Assembly (NCBI RefSeq): GCF_033096465.1
Contig: NZ_AP028156.1
Location: forward strand, 367,501 to 431,500
From: Blautia luti
GTDB lineage: Bacteria > Bacillota > Clostridia > Lachnospirales > Lachnospiraceae
DNA: 64,000 nt
Direction of reading: 5' to 3'
A program made the translations under genes and the position numbers. Below the pieces are notes generated by a model. That model was not told where the DNA came from and made no database searches. It was given only the letters and a program-made list of their open reading frames with translations. Positions 52,501-61,050 of this stretch are shown here, piece by piece. Numbering within the stretch: the stretch's first letter is position 1; each line of letters starts with the position of its first letter.

Positions 52501-54170
52501 TTCAGAAAGGTTCCATAGCCAGAAATGTGGTGATCAGTGACAGTTCCATACCGGAAGGTCTGGTTTTGTCAGGAGAGGAAGGTGCTGTTACTGTAGAAGG
52601 AGTACCAGCTGTGATTCAGAATCCTGTGGCAGGAACAGATGATGCAGGAAATCAGCAGGATCCGGATAATTATAACGAAACTGTGGAAAAAGCAGTGGAG
52701 TGCCAGGTAACACGGCAGGAGAATGGATGGATCGTAACAATTTCAGATCTTCCATATCAGACACCTGTAACTGTGAAATTCCGCTGTACAGCTTCTGACA
52801 GTATCAATGGAATGGAGGTTGTAAATACAGCACAGGCCTATGCGGACAATGCACAGGTTGTAAAGGCATCAGCGAAGATCTGGGTGAATTCCCCGGTAAT
52901 TCATGTGGAAAAAACAGCAGACCAGGAAATCTGTAAATACGGTGATATCATTACATATCGAGTAAAGATGACCCAGGAACAGAAAGGATGCGTGGCAAGG
53001 GAAGTAACCCTTGAGGATACGATGGATTCTGAGGGAGTAAGCCTGCTGCCGGATTCTATTGTACTCCTGGATGAAAACGGAGAGCAGATCAATGGAGCGG
53101 CAGAGAACGGAGAGCATGGATTTCTTCTGCGGACAGGCCGAAACCTGATTAAAGACGAAGTCTACAGTATCTGTGATAATGACCGTGGCGGCATTCTGGA
53201 GCAGGTAATGCCCAATCCTCTGAACTGTACAGAACAGAAATCCATGACTGTACAGTATCAGGTAAAAGTAACAGAAGAAGGCCAGGAAGATTTCAAGGTT
53301 TGTAATACAGCAGTGGCAGACAGCAGGGAAAATAATCCTGGTTCTGATGAAACAGAGACAGAGATCATACGGCCTGCTCTGGAAATCGTAAAAGAATCCG
53401 ACAAGAAAGAATATGTATCAGGGGAAAAAGGATACTATAAACTGGCTGTGCGCCAGTTAAAAGAGAATATCACAGAAGAAAATATCGTGATAAAAGATGA
53501 GATCAGCACTCCAGGAGCAACATTGAATCCGGAAAGTATTGTAATAAAGAAAAATGGAGAGATCCTGAAAGATACAGTGATCGACAGTTCAGATACAGGT
53601 TTCGTTATCCGAACAGGAACAGGCCTGTCAGACAGAGATACTATGGAAGTATGCTATGAGGTGCTCTTTGAACTGGAAACTGACGGAACACAGACGATCA
53701 GAAACTGTGCAGGAGCCAGCGGAGATCTTTCCGGGGAAGTCTCTGACGAAAATGAAGTTACCGTAACGAGAACCAACGGGGACGGAGATAATGGTAACGG
53801 GGACGGAGATAATGGTAATGGAGATAATGGAAACGGAAACAATGGAAATGGAGACAGCGGAAACGGAAACAACGGCAACGGAGATAATGGAAATGGAAAC
53901 AATGGAAACGGAAACAACGGAACTGGAAACAACAGCGGATCAGACAAAGGAGGATCCGGCGGATATTCTTCAGGTAACGGAGGAAGCAGCGGATATTCTT
54001 CAGGGTCCGGCTATGGAAATTACGGCGGAGGATCTGTAGCAGGAATATCCAAAACAGGAGATGTAAGACCATTTAAGATCATGAGCATTATTGGAATCCT
54101 GGGAATTCTCATGATGACCGGCGGTATTGCCGTATATAGAAAGACAGCCAGAGGAACAAAAAAGAAATGA
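49509..54170 (+). CDS. large sortase-anchored surface protein with DUF11-type repeats
   Basis: This 1553-aa protein has a signal peptide (about 1-38), then an N-terminal ligand-like domain (about 40-330) with Cys residues. At least six DUF11-like repeats follow (about 510-1395), each starting with a VEKTADKYEWQVGE-like strand and an IPEGL turn. A Gly/Asn/Asp-rich linker (about 1420-1505) precedes a wall-sorting tail: SKTGD near 1514-1518, a hydrophobic helix and RKTARGTKKK. SKTGD lacks the Pro of LPXTG-type signals. The stop overlaps the sortase start (ATGA). GAAAGGAG precedes the ATG. It is likely an adhesin or pilus-like surface fibre. Confidence 0.88.
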   Translation: MNNSKTFHRGSVLTAFCLAVLFALQAVCALLPACIVRAASSDSVEIWDEDKKVDYGYRFSMKFQPGVSTYESFGCDNLDREAFSDNGKSDRDTECVRVTSDYKPGSAGMRYNNVGKDANGNIVDVRMTLLGVENAEPRYDMRTPESIVQNQGGLTFAWKDNEAYPIVGFSKNSIGVFIYSVGYAKVNFQFLKHGTDEPLSISGHGTIRDIDAGQGVRIPSDSGLDNVYLLKDNDFLTVDGNYVVSPVTAIEPDDPRGWLNLFYNTDNFTVEFSHQYRLDKWDQSRQDGIEKAGSQKKWAENMKKKYLDPDGNSYCANFQGQKICKAYAYFDFTSYCFGDVEMKKAPEKRVGEAGCTWDQAEAAGKEQPFTINDCEEFQYMIQAETTPNKLKTFVIRDTLEDCLTIDDASKVSVINDTGLDVTGLFDIAVEGQTITCSAKPESLAPESFTDNQVYTFALRVHRKTESDFNSAEYLQQDGCTLLIPNSASMTYERTNGTGDTMNTDTVWVKGIIQPDLQVEKNVSRYEWMTGDIIDYTVTVTEKKQNVWAADVVLTDEIPAGLQLLEGQYSVQTSPGAASAVLSAADNGWRVECPVLRYNETITVQFRCQALEESNGQELENIATATAGNMIDPETGEQQYRRDMAEVWPNSPQFEINKTADKYEWQQGGEVVYRIVVNNTEAGTIAKDVNITDIGLPEGLVLAGGTDSIEILGVQQQVNYPVPDKKSGQAYEIRPVESHMEADEKGFRFYCSYLPYSQPVTLIFHCTAQETANGHESVNAAGASASNAAEQEDDTEVYVNTGSFSIEKTADHYEWQVGEKVEYTVKVENVNQGTIARNVTVWDTQMPQGLALTSEDSVSVDGIPQSVIQSVAGTEDTPNELNPEYYNETEEKEVSYELLPEDAGWRLNISDLPSGCPVTITFHCTVTEEVNGMESINIANVQAENAPETSDDAEIYVNTAALDIQKSFQNPYLENGDGRAENEFRVGEQIDYLVTVNNLQKGSIARNVVISDSSIPEGLVLSGEEGAVTVEGVPAVIQNPVAGTDDAGNQQDPDNYNETVEKAVECQVTRQENGWIVTISDLPYQTPVTVKFRCTASDSINGMEVVNTAQAYADNAQVVKASAKIWVNSPVIHVEKTADQEICKYGDIITYRVKMTQEQKGCVAREVTLEDTMDSEGVSLLPDSIVLLDENGEQINGAAENGEHGFLLRTGRNLIKDEVYSICDNDRGGILEQVMPNPLNCTEQKSMTVQYQVKVTEEGQEDFKVCNTAVADSRENNPGSDETETEIIRPALEIVKESDKKEYVSGEKGYYKLAVRQLKENITEENIVIKDEISTPGATLNPESIVIKKNGEILKDTVIDSSDTGFVIRTGTGLSDRDTMEVCYEVLFELETDGTQTIRNCAGASGDLSGEVSDENEVTVTRTNGDGDNGNGDGDNGNGDNGNGNNGNGDSGNGNNGNGDNGNGNNGNGNNGTGNNSGSDKGGSGGYSSGNGGSSGYSSGSGYGNYGGGSVAGISKTGDVRPFKIMSIIGILGILMMTGGIAVYRKTARGTKKK
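53774..53940 (+). repeat. tandem repeat encoding a (N-G-N/D) linker
   Basis: Imperfect nine-base units (GGAAACAAC/GGAGATAAT type) are repeated through this stretch, all in frame. They encode a flexible Gly/Asn/Asp linker before the sorting signal. Slippage would change length without loss of frame. Confidence 0.9.
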
Positions 54171-54988
54171 AACGGCTGAAAGCATTTGCAGTGGGGATGA
54201 TCCTGGCTGCGGCAGGGTTGATGTTCTATTGCGGAAGTTTCTATATAACCAGCCACAGACAAAATAAAGAAGCAGAAGAAAACTGGAAGCAGATAGAACA
54301 AACTGCCCATACAAGTGAACAGACATCTGAAGATCATGCTGTGAAACAGAAGAAACGAAAGGAGAAAAATAAAAAACAAAAGATCAGGGAATCCTTCGGG
54401 ATTTCCTGGGAAAATTTAAGAAAGATCAATCCCCGGACAGTTGCCTGGATTACTGTCCCGGGAGCGGATATTTCTTACCCTGTAGTGCAGGGAGACGATG
54501 ATGAATTTTATCTGAAGCATAACTTTCAGGATGAGGAGAATCTGTTCGGCTGCATTTTTCTTGGAAAAGCGAACAGGAAAGATTTCTCGGATTCCCACAG
54601 TTTTCTGTATGGCCATAATATGCAGGGAAATATGATGTTTGCCAATCTGAACCGTTATGAAGATCCTGCTTATCTGGAACAATATCCTGAATTTGAGATC
54701 ATTACACCTGAAAAGAAATACACCTATCGAATCTTCTCCGTAGAACAGGCGCAGGAAGGAAGTACAGCATTTGAGTACGGATATGATCTGTCAGGAAATG
54801 CATACAGAGAACAGCTTATGCTACTGAAAAACCATTCTCTCTATGATACAGGGATCATGCCTCGCTCAGATCGGCAGATTGTCACACTGGTTACGTGTAA
54901 TTCCAGACTGGACCAGACAGTGAGAATGGCGGTTCATGGGAATCTGAGAAATACTCTGTCCTGGAGTCAGTATAGTGCCCGTAAGTAG
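54167..54988 (+). CDS. srtB: class B sortase
   Basis: This 273-aa membrane enzyme has an N-terminal anchor (about 5-27), a lysine-rich stalk (about 60-73) and the sortase barrel (about 85-265). Catalytic His150 is in FLYGHNMQG, Cys244 is in VTLVTCNSR and Arg253 is in QTVRMAVHG. TVPGADISYPVVQGDDDEFYLKHNF is the class B hallmark, split here only by reading. It starts inside the last codons of the surface-protein gene, so the two are translationally coupled and the SKTGD tail is its likely substrate. Confidence 0.95.
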   Translation: MKRLKAFAVGMILAAAGLMFYCGSFYITSHRQNKEAEENWKQIEQTAHTSEQTSEDHAVKQKKRKEKNKKQKIRESFGISWENLRKINPRTVAWITVPGADISYPVVQGDDDEFYLKHNFQDEENLFGCIFLGKANRKDFSDSHSFLYGHNMQGNMMFANLNRYEDPAYLEQYPEFEIITPEKKYTYRIFSVEQAQEGSTAFEYGYDLSGNAYREQLMLLKNHSLYDTGIMPRSDRQIVTLVTCNSRLDQTVRMAVHGNLRNTLSWSQYSARK

Positions 54989-55073
54989 ATATGGTCTTTG
55001 CAATTAAAACAGAAATTTTTCTGATTCACATAAAAAGACCGAAAAAAGTAATGAAAACTCTCCTGATATTTTG

Positions 55074-55122
55074 TATAATTTGTGCATAAAAAACAACTTG
55101 TTCACACATGCGTACAAGTTGT
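55074..55122 (+). promoter_or_regulatory. araR promoter region with AraR-like operator
   Basis: A TATAAT box lies at 55074-55079 with a weak -35. ACAACTTGT (55093-55101) and ACAAGTTGT (55114-55122) form a perfect inverted repeat around 12 bases, just downstream of the expected start. The TTGT...ACAA pattern resembles known AraR sites, so autoregulation is likely. Confidence 0.65.
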
Positions 55123-55148
55123 ATCCTAAGTACAGGAGGGAAGAAAAC

Positions 55149-56255
55149 ATGACAGAGAATGGAAAGCCTAAATATTTTTCCCTGATGGAGCAGCTGAAGG
55201 CAGACATTGTTTCAGGTGCTATCTGCCCGGGGGAAAAGCTTCCTTCAGAAAATGAACTTTCACAGAAATATTCTCTCAGCAGGCATACGGTGCGGAAAGC
55301 ACTGGGGATACTGGAACAGGATGGATATGTAGAAGCATTTCACGGAAAAGGGACATTCTGCTCTGAGAATATGAGCCATATCCGGAAGTCCAAGAATATA
55401 GCAGTAGTTACTACTTATATTTCTGACTATATTTTCCCAAGGCTGATTCAGGGAATGGACAATGTACTGTCTGAAAGAGGATACAGCATTATCCTGAAAA
55501 ATACAGGAAACAGCCGTCAGAAAGAGGCAAAATGTCTGGAGGAATTGCTGAAAAAGGATATCGATGGTCTGATCATTGAGCCAAGTAAAAGTGAAATGGT
55601 CTGCAAACACAGGAATCTTTATCAGAATCTGGATAAATTTCAGATTCCATATGTGTTCATTCAGGGAATCTACTCTGAGATGAAGGAGAAGCCGCATATT
55701 CTTATGGATGATGCCAGAGGCGGATATCTGGTCACCAGATATCTCACAGAACTGGGACACAGAAATATCATGGGATTTTTTAAGGCAGATGATATGCAGG
55801 GGCTGGAACGCCATAAGGGATATGTAAAAGCACTGCAGGAAGCCGAGATTTCCTATGATCCGGACAATGTGGTCTGGTTTCATACAGAGGACAGGAAAGT
55901 CAAGCCTGCGCTGATCGCCAGAGAAATGCTGGAAAAGGGAAATCTGCCGGACGGGATTGTCTGCTACAATGACCAGATCGCGGTACAGGTGATGGAAGAA
56001 CTTGAAAAGGCGGGAATCCGTATACCGGATGATATTTCTGTTACAGGTTATGATAATTCACTGTATGCGCGGAGAGGCACAGGAATCACCACTATCGCCC
56101 ATCCTCAGGAAAAGCTGGGAGAAATGGCAGCAGAGCTGATTATGGAAAAAATCAACGGTGTTGCGGAAAAGGACAGCAAAGTAGAGCGCCTGATCCAGCC
56201 GGAACTGATCATCAGAGGTTCCTGCGCAGTTAATAAAAAGAAAGACAATATGTAA
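55149..56255 (+). CDS. araR: AraR-type GntR/LacI repressor of arabinose use
   Basis: The protein is about 368 aa from ATG 55149, with CAGGAGGG before it. An N-terminal GntR winged helix (about 8-72: LKADIVSGAICPGEKLPSENELSQKYSLSRHTVRKAL, split here only by reading) is fused to a LacI-type sugar-binding domain (about 85-365). The sensor domain has GLIIEPSKSE, HRNIMGFFKADDMQGLERHKGY and DGIVCYNDQIAVQVMEEL motifs. This fusion is specific to AraR-like regulators that release DNA on binding L-arabinose. It lies before araA and a kinase gene in the same direction. Perfect palindromes stand at its own promoter. Confidence 0.93.
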   Translation: MTENGKPKYFSLMEQLKADIVSGAICPGEKLPSENELSQKYSLSRHTVRKALGILEQDGYVEAFHGKGTFCSENMSHIRKSKNIAVVTTYISDYIFPRLIQGMDNVLSERGYSIILKNTGNSRQKEAKCLEELLKKDIDGLIIEPSKSEMVCKHRNLYQNLDKFQIPYVFIQGIYSEMKEKPHILMDDARGGYLVTRYLTELGHRNIMGFFKADDMQGLERHKGYVKALQEAEISYDPDNVVWFHTEDRKVKPALIAREMLEKGNLPDGIVCYNDQIAVQVMEELEKAGIRIPDDISVTGYDNSLYARRGTGITTIAHPQEKLGEMAAELIMEKINGVAEKDSKVERLIQPELIIRGSCAVNKKKDNM

Positions 56256-56336
56256 CTATTCAGCATCCTATGAGGTAACACACTGCGGGACAGTTACAAT
56301 AAACAAAATATAAAAAATCCAGGGAGGAATTTTATC

Positions 56337-57836
56337 ATGAAAACAGGAAGAAACTACAAATTCTGGTTTTGCACAGGTTCACAGGATCTTTACGGAGATG
56401 AATGCTTAAGAAAAGTTGCAGAGCATTCCAAAATTATTGTAGAAGAATTAAATAAGAGCGGTGTACTTCCATTCGAACTTGTATGGAAACCAACACTGAT
56501 CACAAACGAACTGATCCGTAAAACATTCAATGAAGCAAATGCAGATGAGGACTGCGCAGGTGTTATCACATGGATGCATACTTTCTCACCGGCAAAATCC
56601 TGGATTCTTGGTCTGAAAGAATATAGAAAACCACTTTGCCATCTGCATACACAGTTTAATGAAGAAATTCCTTATGACACCATCGATATGGACTTCATGA
56701 ACGAGAACCAGTCTGCACATGGCGGCCGTGAATATGGTCACATTGTTACAAGAATGGGAATCGAGAGAAAAGTTATCGTTGGCCACTGGGCTGACAAAGA
56801 AGTTCAGGAAAGACTTGCTTCCTGGATGCGTACAGCAGTTGGTATTATGGAAAGCAGCCATATCCGTGTTTGCCGTGTAGCTGATAATATGAGAAACGTA
56901 GCAGTTACAGAAGGTGATAAAGTAGAAGCACAGATCAAATTCGGATGGGAAGTTGATGCTTATCCTGTAAATGAGATCGCTGATTATGTAAAAGACGTAG
57001 CTAAGGGCGATGTTGATGCATTAGTTGACGAATATTACAGCAAATACGACATTATTCTTGAGGGAAGAGATCCGGAAGAATTCAAACGCCACGTAGCAGT
57101 ACAGGCCCAGATCGAAATCGGATTTGAGAAATTCCTGGAAGAGAAGAACTACCAGGCAATCGTTACACACTTTGGTGATCTGGGTGCTCTTCAGCAGCTT
57201 CCTGGACTTGCAATCCAGAGACTTATGGAAAAAGGCTATGGATTCGGTGCAGAAGGTGACTGGAAGACAGCAGCAATGGTTCGTCTGATGAAAGTCATGA
57301 CAGCAGGAATGAAAGATGCTAAGGGAACTTCCATGATGGAAGACTATACATACAATCTGGTACCTGGAAAAGAAGGAATCCTTCAGTCTCATATGCTTGA
57401 GGTTTGCCCGTCTGTTGCAGATGGCAAGATCGGCATCAAAGTTTGCCCGCTTTCTATGGGTGACAGAGAAGATCCTGCAAGACTTGTATTCACAAGCAAG
57501 ACAGGTCCGGCTATCGCAACATCCCTGATCGACCTTGGCGATCGTTTCCGTCTGATCATCAACGATGTAGAGTGTAAGAAAGTAGAGAAACCAATGCCGA
57601 AACTTCCTGTAGGAAGCGCATTCTGGACACCACAGCCAAATCTTAAGACAGGTGCAGAAGCATGGATTCTTGCAGGCGGCGCTCATCATACAGCATTCAC
57701 CTATGACCTGACAGCAGAGCAGATGGGTGACTGGGCAAATGCAATGGGTATTGAAGCTGTTTATATTGACAAAGATACAAACATCCGTGACTTCAAGAAC
57801 GAACTGAGATGGAATGAGCTTGCATACAGAAAATAA
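56337..57836 (+). CDS. araA: L-arabinose isomerase
   Basis: This 499-aa cytoplasmic enzyme converts L-arabinose to L-ribulose using Mn2+. Family motifs are clear throughout: FWFCTGSQDLYGDE at the start, GVITWMHTFSPAKSWI, HLHTQFNEEIPYDTIDMDFMNENQSAHGGREYG, split here only by reading, and GFGAEGDWKTAAMVRLMKVM with a metal Glu. Late segments are MLEVCPSVADGKI and AGGAHHTAFTYDL. GGGAGG precedes the ATG. Length is normal. It follows araR with a 80-base gap and precedes the kinase gene, so it forms the core of the arabinose operon. The epimerase AraD is not in the window. Confidence 0.97.
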   Translation: MKTGRNYKFWFCTGSQDLYGDECLRKVAEHSKIIVEELNKSGVLPFELVWKPTLITNELIRKTFNEANADEDCAGVITWMHTFSPAKSWILGLKEYRKPLCHLHTQFNEEIPYDTIDMDFMNENQSAHGGREYGHIVTRMGIERKVIVGHWADKEVQERLASWMRTAVGIMESSHIRVCRVADNMRNVAVTEGDKVEAQIKFGWEVDAYPVNEIADYVKDVAKGDVDALVDEYYSKYDIILEGRDPEEFKRHVAVQAQIEIGFEKFLEEKNYQAIVTHFGDLGALQQLPGLAIQRLMEKGYGFGAEGDWKTAAMVRLMKVMTAGMKDAKGTSMMEDYTYNLVPGKEGILQSHMLEVCPSVADGKIGIKVCPLSMGDREDPARLVFTSKTGPAIATSLIDLGDRFRLIINDVECKKVEKPMPKLPVGSAFWTPQPNLKTGAEAWILAGGAHHTAFTYDLTAEQMGDWANAMGIEAVYIDKDTNIRDFKNELRWNELAYRK

Positions 57837-57880
57837 TGTATAGCCAAAACCGAAGAAAAATGAGATAATAGAATCAGAGA

Positions 57881-57915
57881 GGGTTGCTGCCCCGGAACAT
57901 ACGGGCGGCAGCCCC
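57881..57915 (+). other. strong hairpin between araA and the kinase gene
   Basis: GGGTTGCTGCCC and GGGCGGCAGCCC pair in 12 positions around CGGAACATAC. No T tract follows. It probably protects or cuts the mRNA, giving different levels of AraA and the kinase. Confidence 0.6.
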
Positions 57916-57942
57916 GAATAAGATTATGGGAGGTTTACATAA

Positions 57943-59547
57943 ATGGGAACAGCAGAAGCAAAAGCAGCGATCCTTGCAAACAAAACAGCACTTGGTATTG
58001 AGTTCGGATCCACCAGAATCAAGGCAGTACTTGTGGATGATAAAAATCAGCCGATCGCATCCGGCGGACATGAGTGGGAAAACCGTTACGAAAACGGAGT
58101 CTGGACATACAGCCTGGAAGATATCTGGACAGGTATCCAGGACTGCTATCAGGATATGGCGAAGGATGTAAAAGCGAAATATGATGTAGAACTGGAATCT
58201 GTAGGTGCACTGGGTATCAGTGCCATGATGCATGGTTATATGCCTTTTAATAAAGAGGGCGAGCTTCTTGTACCATTCCGTACATGGAGAAATAATATCA
58301 CTGCAGAGGCCAGTGAGAAGCTGATGGAACTGTTTAACTATAATATTCCTCAGAGATGGAGCATTGCCCATTTGTATCAGGCAATCCTGAACGGAGAGGA
58401 GCATGTAAAGGATATCGATTATATTGCAACTCTGGAAGCTTATGTTCACTGGAAGCTGACAGGAAAGAAAGTTCTGGGAATCGGCGATGCAGCAGGTATG
58501 TTCCCGATCGATACAACAAAAGCAGATTATAACCAGGAAATGGTTGATAAATTCGACGAACTGGTAGCTCCTTACGGATTTTCATGGAAATTCCGTGACA
58601 TTATGCCGAAAGCACTTGTTGCAGGTGAAGATGCAGGTGTCCTGACAGAAGAAGGTGCAAAACTCCTGGACGTAACCGGTAAACTGAAAGCCGGAATCCC
58701 GATGTGTCCTCCGGAAGGTGACGCAGGAACAGGTATGGTTGCCACAAACAGTGTTGCAGTCCGTACAGGTAACGTTTCCGCAGGAACTTCTGTATTCGCA
58801 ATGATCGTACTGGAGAAAGAACTTTCCAGACCGTATAAAGAGATTGATATGGTTACCACTCCATCCGGACATCTGGTAGCTATGGCTCATTCCAACAACT
58901 GCACTTCTGACCTGAATGCATGGGTAAATATATTTAAAGAATTTGCAGAAGCTATGGGTATGGAAGTAGATATGAACAAACTTTTCGGAACCCTTTACAA
59001 CAAAGCTCTGGAAGGTGATCCGGACTGCGGCGAACTTCTGTCTTACTGCTACTTCTCAGGCGAGCATATGACAGGATTCGAAGAAGGACGTCCGTTATTT
59101 GTACGTTCCCCAGAGAGCAAATTCAATCTTGCAAACTTCATGAGAACCAATCTGTATACATGTCTTGGTGCCATGAGAGTAGGTCTGAACCTTCTGTTCG
59201 AGAAAGAGAATGTAAAAGTAGACCGTCTCCTGGGACATGGTGGATTATTCAAGACCAAAGGTGTAGGACAGCAGATCCTGGCAGACGCAGTAAATGCACC
59301 GGTATCTGTAATGTCCACTGCAGGTGAAGGCGGCGCATGGGGAATCGCACTTCTTGCTTCTTATCTTGTAAACAAAGAAGAAGGCGAAACTCTGGAAGCA
59401 TTCCTTGACAATAAGGTATTCGCAGATCAGGAAAGCAGCACACTGGATCCGAAACCGGAAGGTGTGGCTGGATTTAACGCATTTATGGAGCGTTACATGA
59501 AAGGACTTTCCATTGAAAAAGCAGCTGTAGAATCAAAAATCTGGTAA
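57943..59547 (+). CDS. FGGY-family carbohydrate kinase, probable ribulokinase
   Basis: This 534-aa cytoplasmic kinase has an N-terminal phosphate loop [33 protein letters not shown] for sugar recognition and WRNNIT. Later parts are [27 protein letters not shown] for phosphate binding and [17 protein letters not shown] for adenosine. The gene follows araA, so L-ribulose is the most likely substrate, although the family branch is not the classic AraB of Bacillus or E. coli. GGGAGG precedes the ATG. A terminator follows. Confidence 0.9.
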   Translation: MGTAEAKAAILANKTALGIEFGSTRIKAVLVDDKNQPIASGGHEWENRYENGVWTYSLEDIWTGIQDCYQDMAKDVKAKYDVELESVGALGISAMMHGYMPFNKEGELLVPFRTWRNNITAEASEKLMELFNYNIPQRWSIAHLYQAILNGEEHVKDIDYIATLEAYVHWKLTGKKVLGIGDAAGMFPIDTTKADYNQEMVDKFDELVAPYGFSWKFRDIMPKALVAGEDAGVLTEEGAKLLDVTGKLKAGIPMCPPEGDAGTGMVATNSVAVRTGNVSAGTSVFAMIVLEKELSRPYKEIDMVTTPSGHLVAMAHSNNCTSDLNAWVNIFKEFAEAMGMEVDMNKLFGTLYNKALEGDPDCGELLSYCYFSGEHMTGFEEGRPLFVRSPESKFNLANFMRTNLYTCLGAMRVGLNLLFEKENVKVDRLLGHGGLFKTKGVGQQILADAVNAPVSVMSTAGEGGAWGIALLASYLVNKEEGETLEAFLDNKVFADQESSTLDPKPEGVAGFNAFMERYMKGLSIEKAAVESKIW

Positions 59548-59560
59548 ATATATGAAAAAG

Positions 59561-59602
59561 AAAGGCATTCTCCTCTGAAAATGGGGCAGGATGCCTTTTA
59601 CA
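59561..59602 (+). terminator. rho-independent terminator of the arabinose operon
   Basis: AAAGGCATTCTCCT and GGGGCAGGATGCCTTTT pair imperfectly around TGAAAAT. Confidence 0.8.
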
Positions 59603-59656
59603 TTTCATAGAAAATTAGTCTGATATAAAAAAGTCTGCCACATTTTTTGCCACATA

Positions 59657-59862
59657 TTGAGGTGTACGACAAAAAGTTGTAAAATAGACCTATCAAGTCC
59701 GAGAAAGAACCTATGAGAGGAGTGAAACATCATAACTGTGATCAGACAGACTTCGAAACACGTTCTCTGGCGCGTATGAAAATAAGAAAATAAAAAGGAA
59801 AAGAAAAATATAGAAAAAAGCCATAAACACACGGATACCTGCCGCGTATTTATGGCTTTTTT
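59657..59862 (+). ncRNA. candidate small RNA or leader with own promoter and terminator
   Basis: TTGAGG at 59657-59662 and TAAAAT at 59680-59685 are 17 bases apart. A transcript from about 59692 would end at the strong terminator 59814-59862 (AAAGCCATAAA/TTTATGGCTTT plus T6). It would be about 170 bases. GAGAAAGAAC and GTTCTCT near 59701 and 59762 could pair. A 26-codon frame from ATG 59713 exists but without a good ribosome site. Therefore a small RNA is more likely than a peptide gene. I cannot assign it to a known RNA family. Confidence 0.5.
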
Positions 59863-59905
59863 ATGTCACGGGGCTTATTTACAGAAATTTTTGCAAATAT
59901 AAAGA

Positions 59906-59939
59906 GAAAGACCCGGCAGGGGAGCTGCCAGGCCTTTCG
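59906..59939. other. GC-rich hairpin
   Basis: GAAAGACCCGGCAG and CTGCCAGGCCTTTC pair around GGGAG with a mismatch. There is no T tract; GAGGGGAG follows. It may be part of a second leader or a terminator of the small RNA. Confidence 0.4.
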
Positions 59940-60162
59940 AGGGGAGTATAAATAATTAAATAAGGGGTTTATGTAAAAAAAATTATTGAAGGGTAAATTT
60001 TTTTTACATCTACGATTATAATATAGCTTGGTGAAAAAAGCAACATTTTTTGATGAATATTCCGAAGGGTTTTTGGAATAATAGTATTGTCATTAAAAAT
60101 TGTGAGGGTTTTCCGGGAAAACCGGGACTTTCCCTTAGAAACCGCATTAGGAGGAATGAAAA

Positions 60163-60363
60163 ATGGCAAAAAACTATGAATATGAAAGCAAAAACAGCAG
60201 AAATTATGCAGGAAGCTCAAATAAGAACAGCTACGGGGACGAAATGAACCGTACAGACAATTTAAGAAGCAAAAATGAGTCGGACTGCAGAAATAAGGCA
60301 GGCAATAAGGCGAAAAACAAAACTTCTCAGTCCTACAGATCAGAAGAAGACGAGCAGTACTGA
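60163..60363 (+). CDS. small low-complexity hydrophilic protein
   Basis: This 66-aa protein is rich in Asn, Lys, Ser, Arg and Tyr and has no hydrophobic core (start MAKNYEYESKNSRNYAGSSN). It is therefore expected to be disordered. AGGAGG precedes the ATG by seven bases, the strongest argument for a real gene. Similar short polar proteins are common in sporulating Clostridia, some of them spore proteins, but no specific match is claimed. It stands alone, with a leader of about 200 bases. Confidence 0.6.
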   Translation: MAKNYEYESKNSRNYAGSSNKNSYGDEMNRTDNLRSKNESDCRNKAGNKAKNKTSQSYRSEEDEQY

Positions 60364-60589
60364 TTCATACAAAAATGAAAAATAGAAATGCAGCAGGGCA
60401 GTTTTATATTGTCCTGCTGTATTTTTATACCTGGAAAATTATTCCGTATCATTTCTATGATTCAAAAAGCTCTCCGGGCAGGATCGAACTGCGTCGGCGA
60501 GGAATTATGTCACGGAAGATCCTGACAGTAATCTCCAGGTGAGCAATCCGGCCATCTCCGGCATAGGATATAACAAAAAGGAGTCTGCC

Positions 60590-60901
60590 ATGTTTCCGGT
60601 GGAAACTATTTCTGCAAAAATGCTGGATTATTATGTGGACCGCAGAGATTCACTGATCATAGATCTCAGGGAAAGAGAAGAGTTCAATAAAAGTCATGTG
60701 AGAGGTGCAGTTAACATTCCATATGAAGAAGCGGACAGCTATGCCCTTTTTCCAAAGGATAAAATCCTGGTGATGTACTGCGACCGTGGAGGAGCCAGCC
60801 TGCGTCTGGCACGGCAGCTTGCCAGAAAAGGACACAGAACCAGGTCGGTTATCGGCGGATTTGAAGCATATCGGGGAAGAAATCTTGTAATTTTCTCATA
60901 A
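60590..60901 (+). CDS. rhodanese-like domain protein
   Basis: The protein is 103 aa from ATG 60590, with AAAAGGAG before it. It is a single rhodanese domain: LIIDLREREEFNKSHVRGAVNIPYEEAD as the first half, split here only by reading, and ILVMYCDRGGASLRLARQLARKGHR with the active-site Cys in CDRGGAS. Such proteins carry persulphide sulphur for transfer, but the acceptor is unknown. Length is normal for stand-alone forms. A longer frame from GTG 60539 has no ribosome site. Confidence 0.88.
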   Translation: MFPVETISAKMLDYYVDRRDSLIIDLREREEFNKSHVRGAVNIPYEEADSYALFPKDKILVMYCDRGGASLRLARQLARKGHRTRSVIGGFEAYRGRNLVIFS

Positions 60902-61050
60902 GCATGATAAGGTAAGAGATAGGATGCGGTGACGGAAAACCGCAGGAAATCCATATGCCGGACTGTCAGGAGATAAGACTGCCTTGGACCTGCAGGAGAT
61001 GAAAGGCTACTGAGAGCAGGCGGCAATGTTTAAAGAGGAGAATTACGATC

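Noticed and set aside
53774..53940. CRISPR-like repeat
   Set aside because: The repeat unit is nine bases, in frame, and encodes a Gly/Asn/Asp linker; there are no spacers.
59605..59832. Leftward 75-codon frame over the candidate small RNA
   Set aside because: It is Phe-rich by antisense reading of A-rich DNA, has no ribosome site and crosses the terminator.
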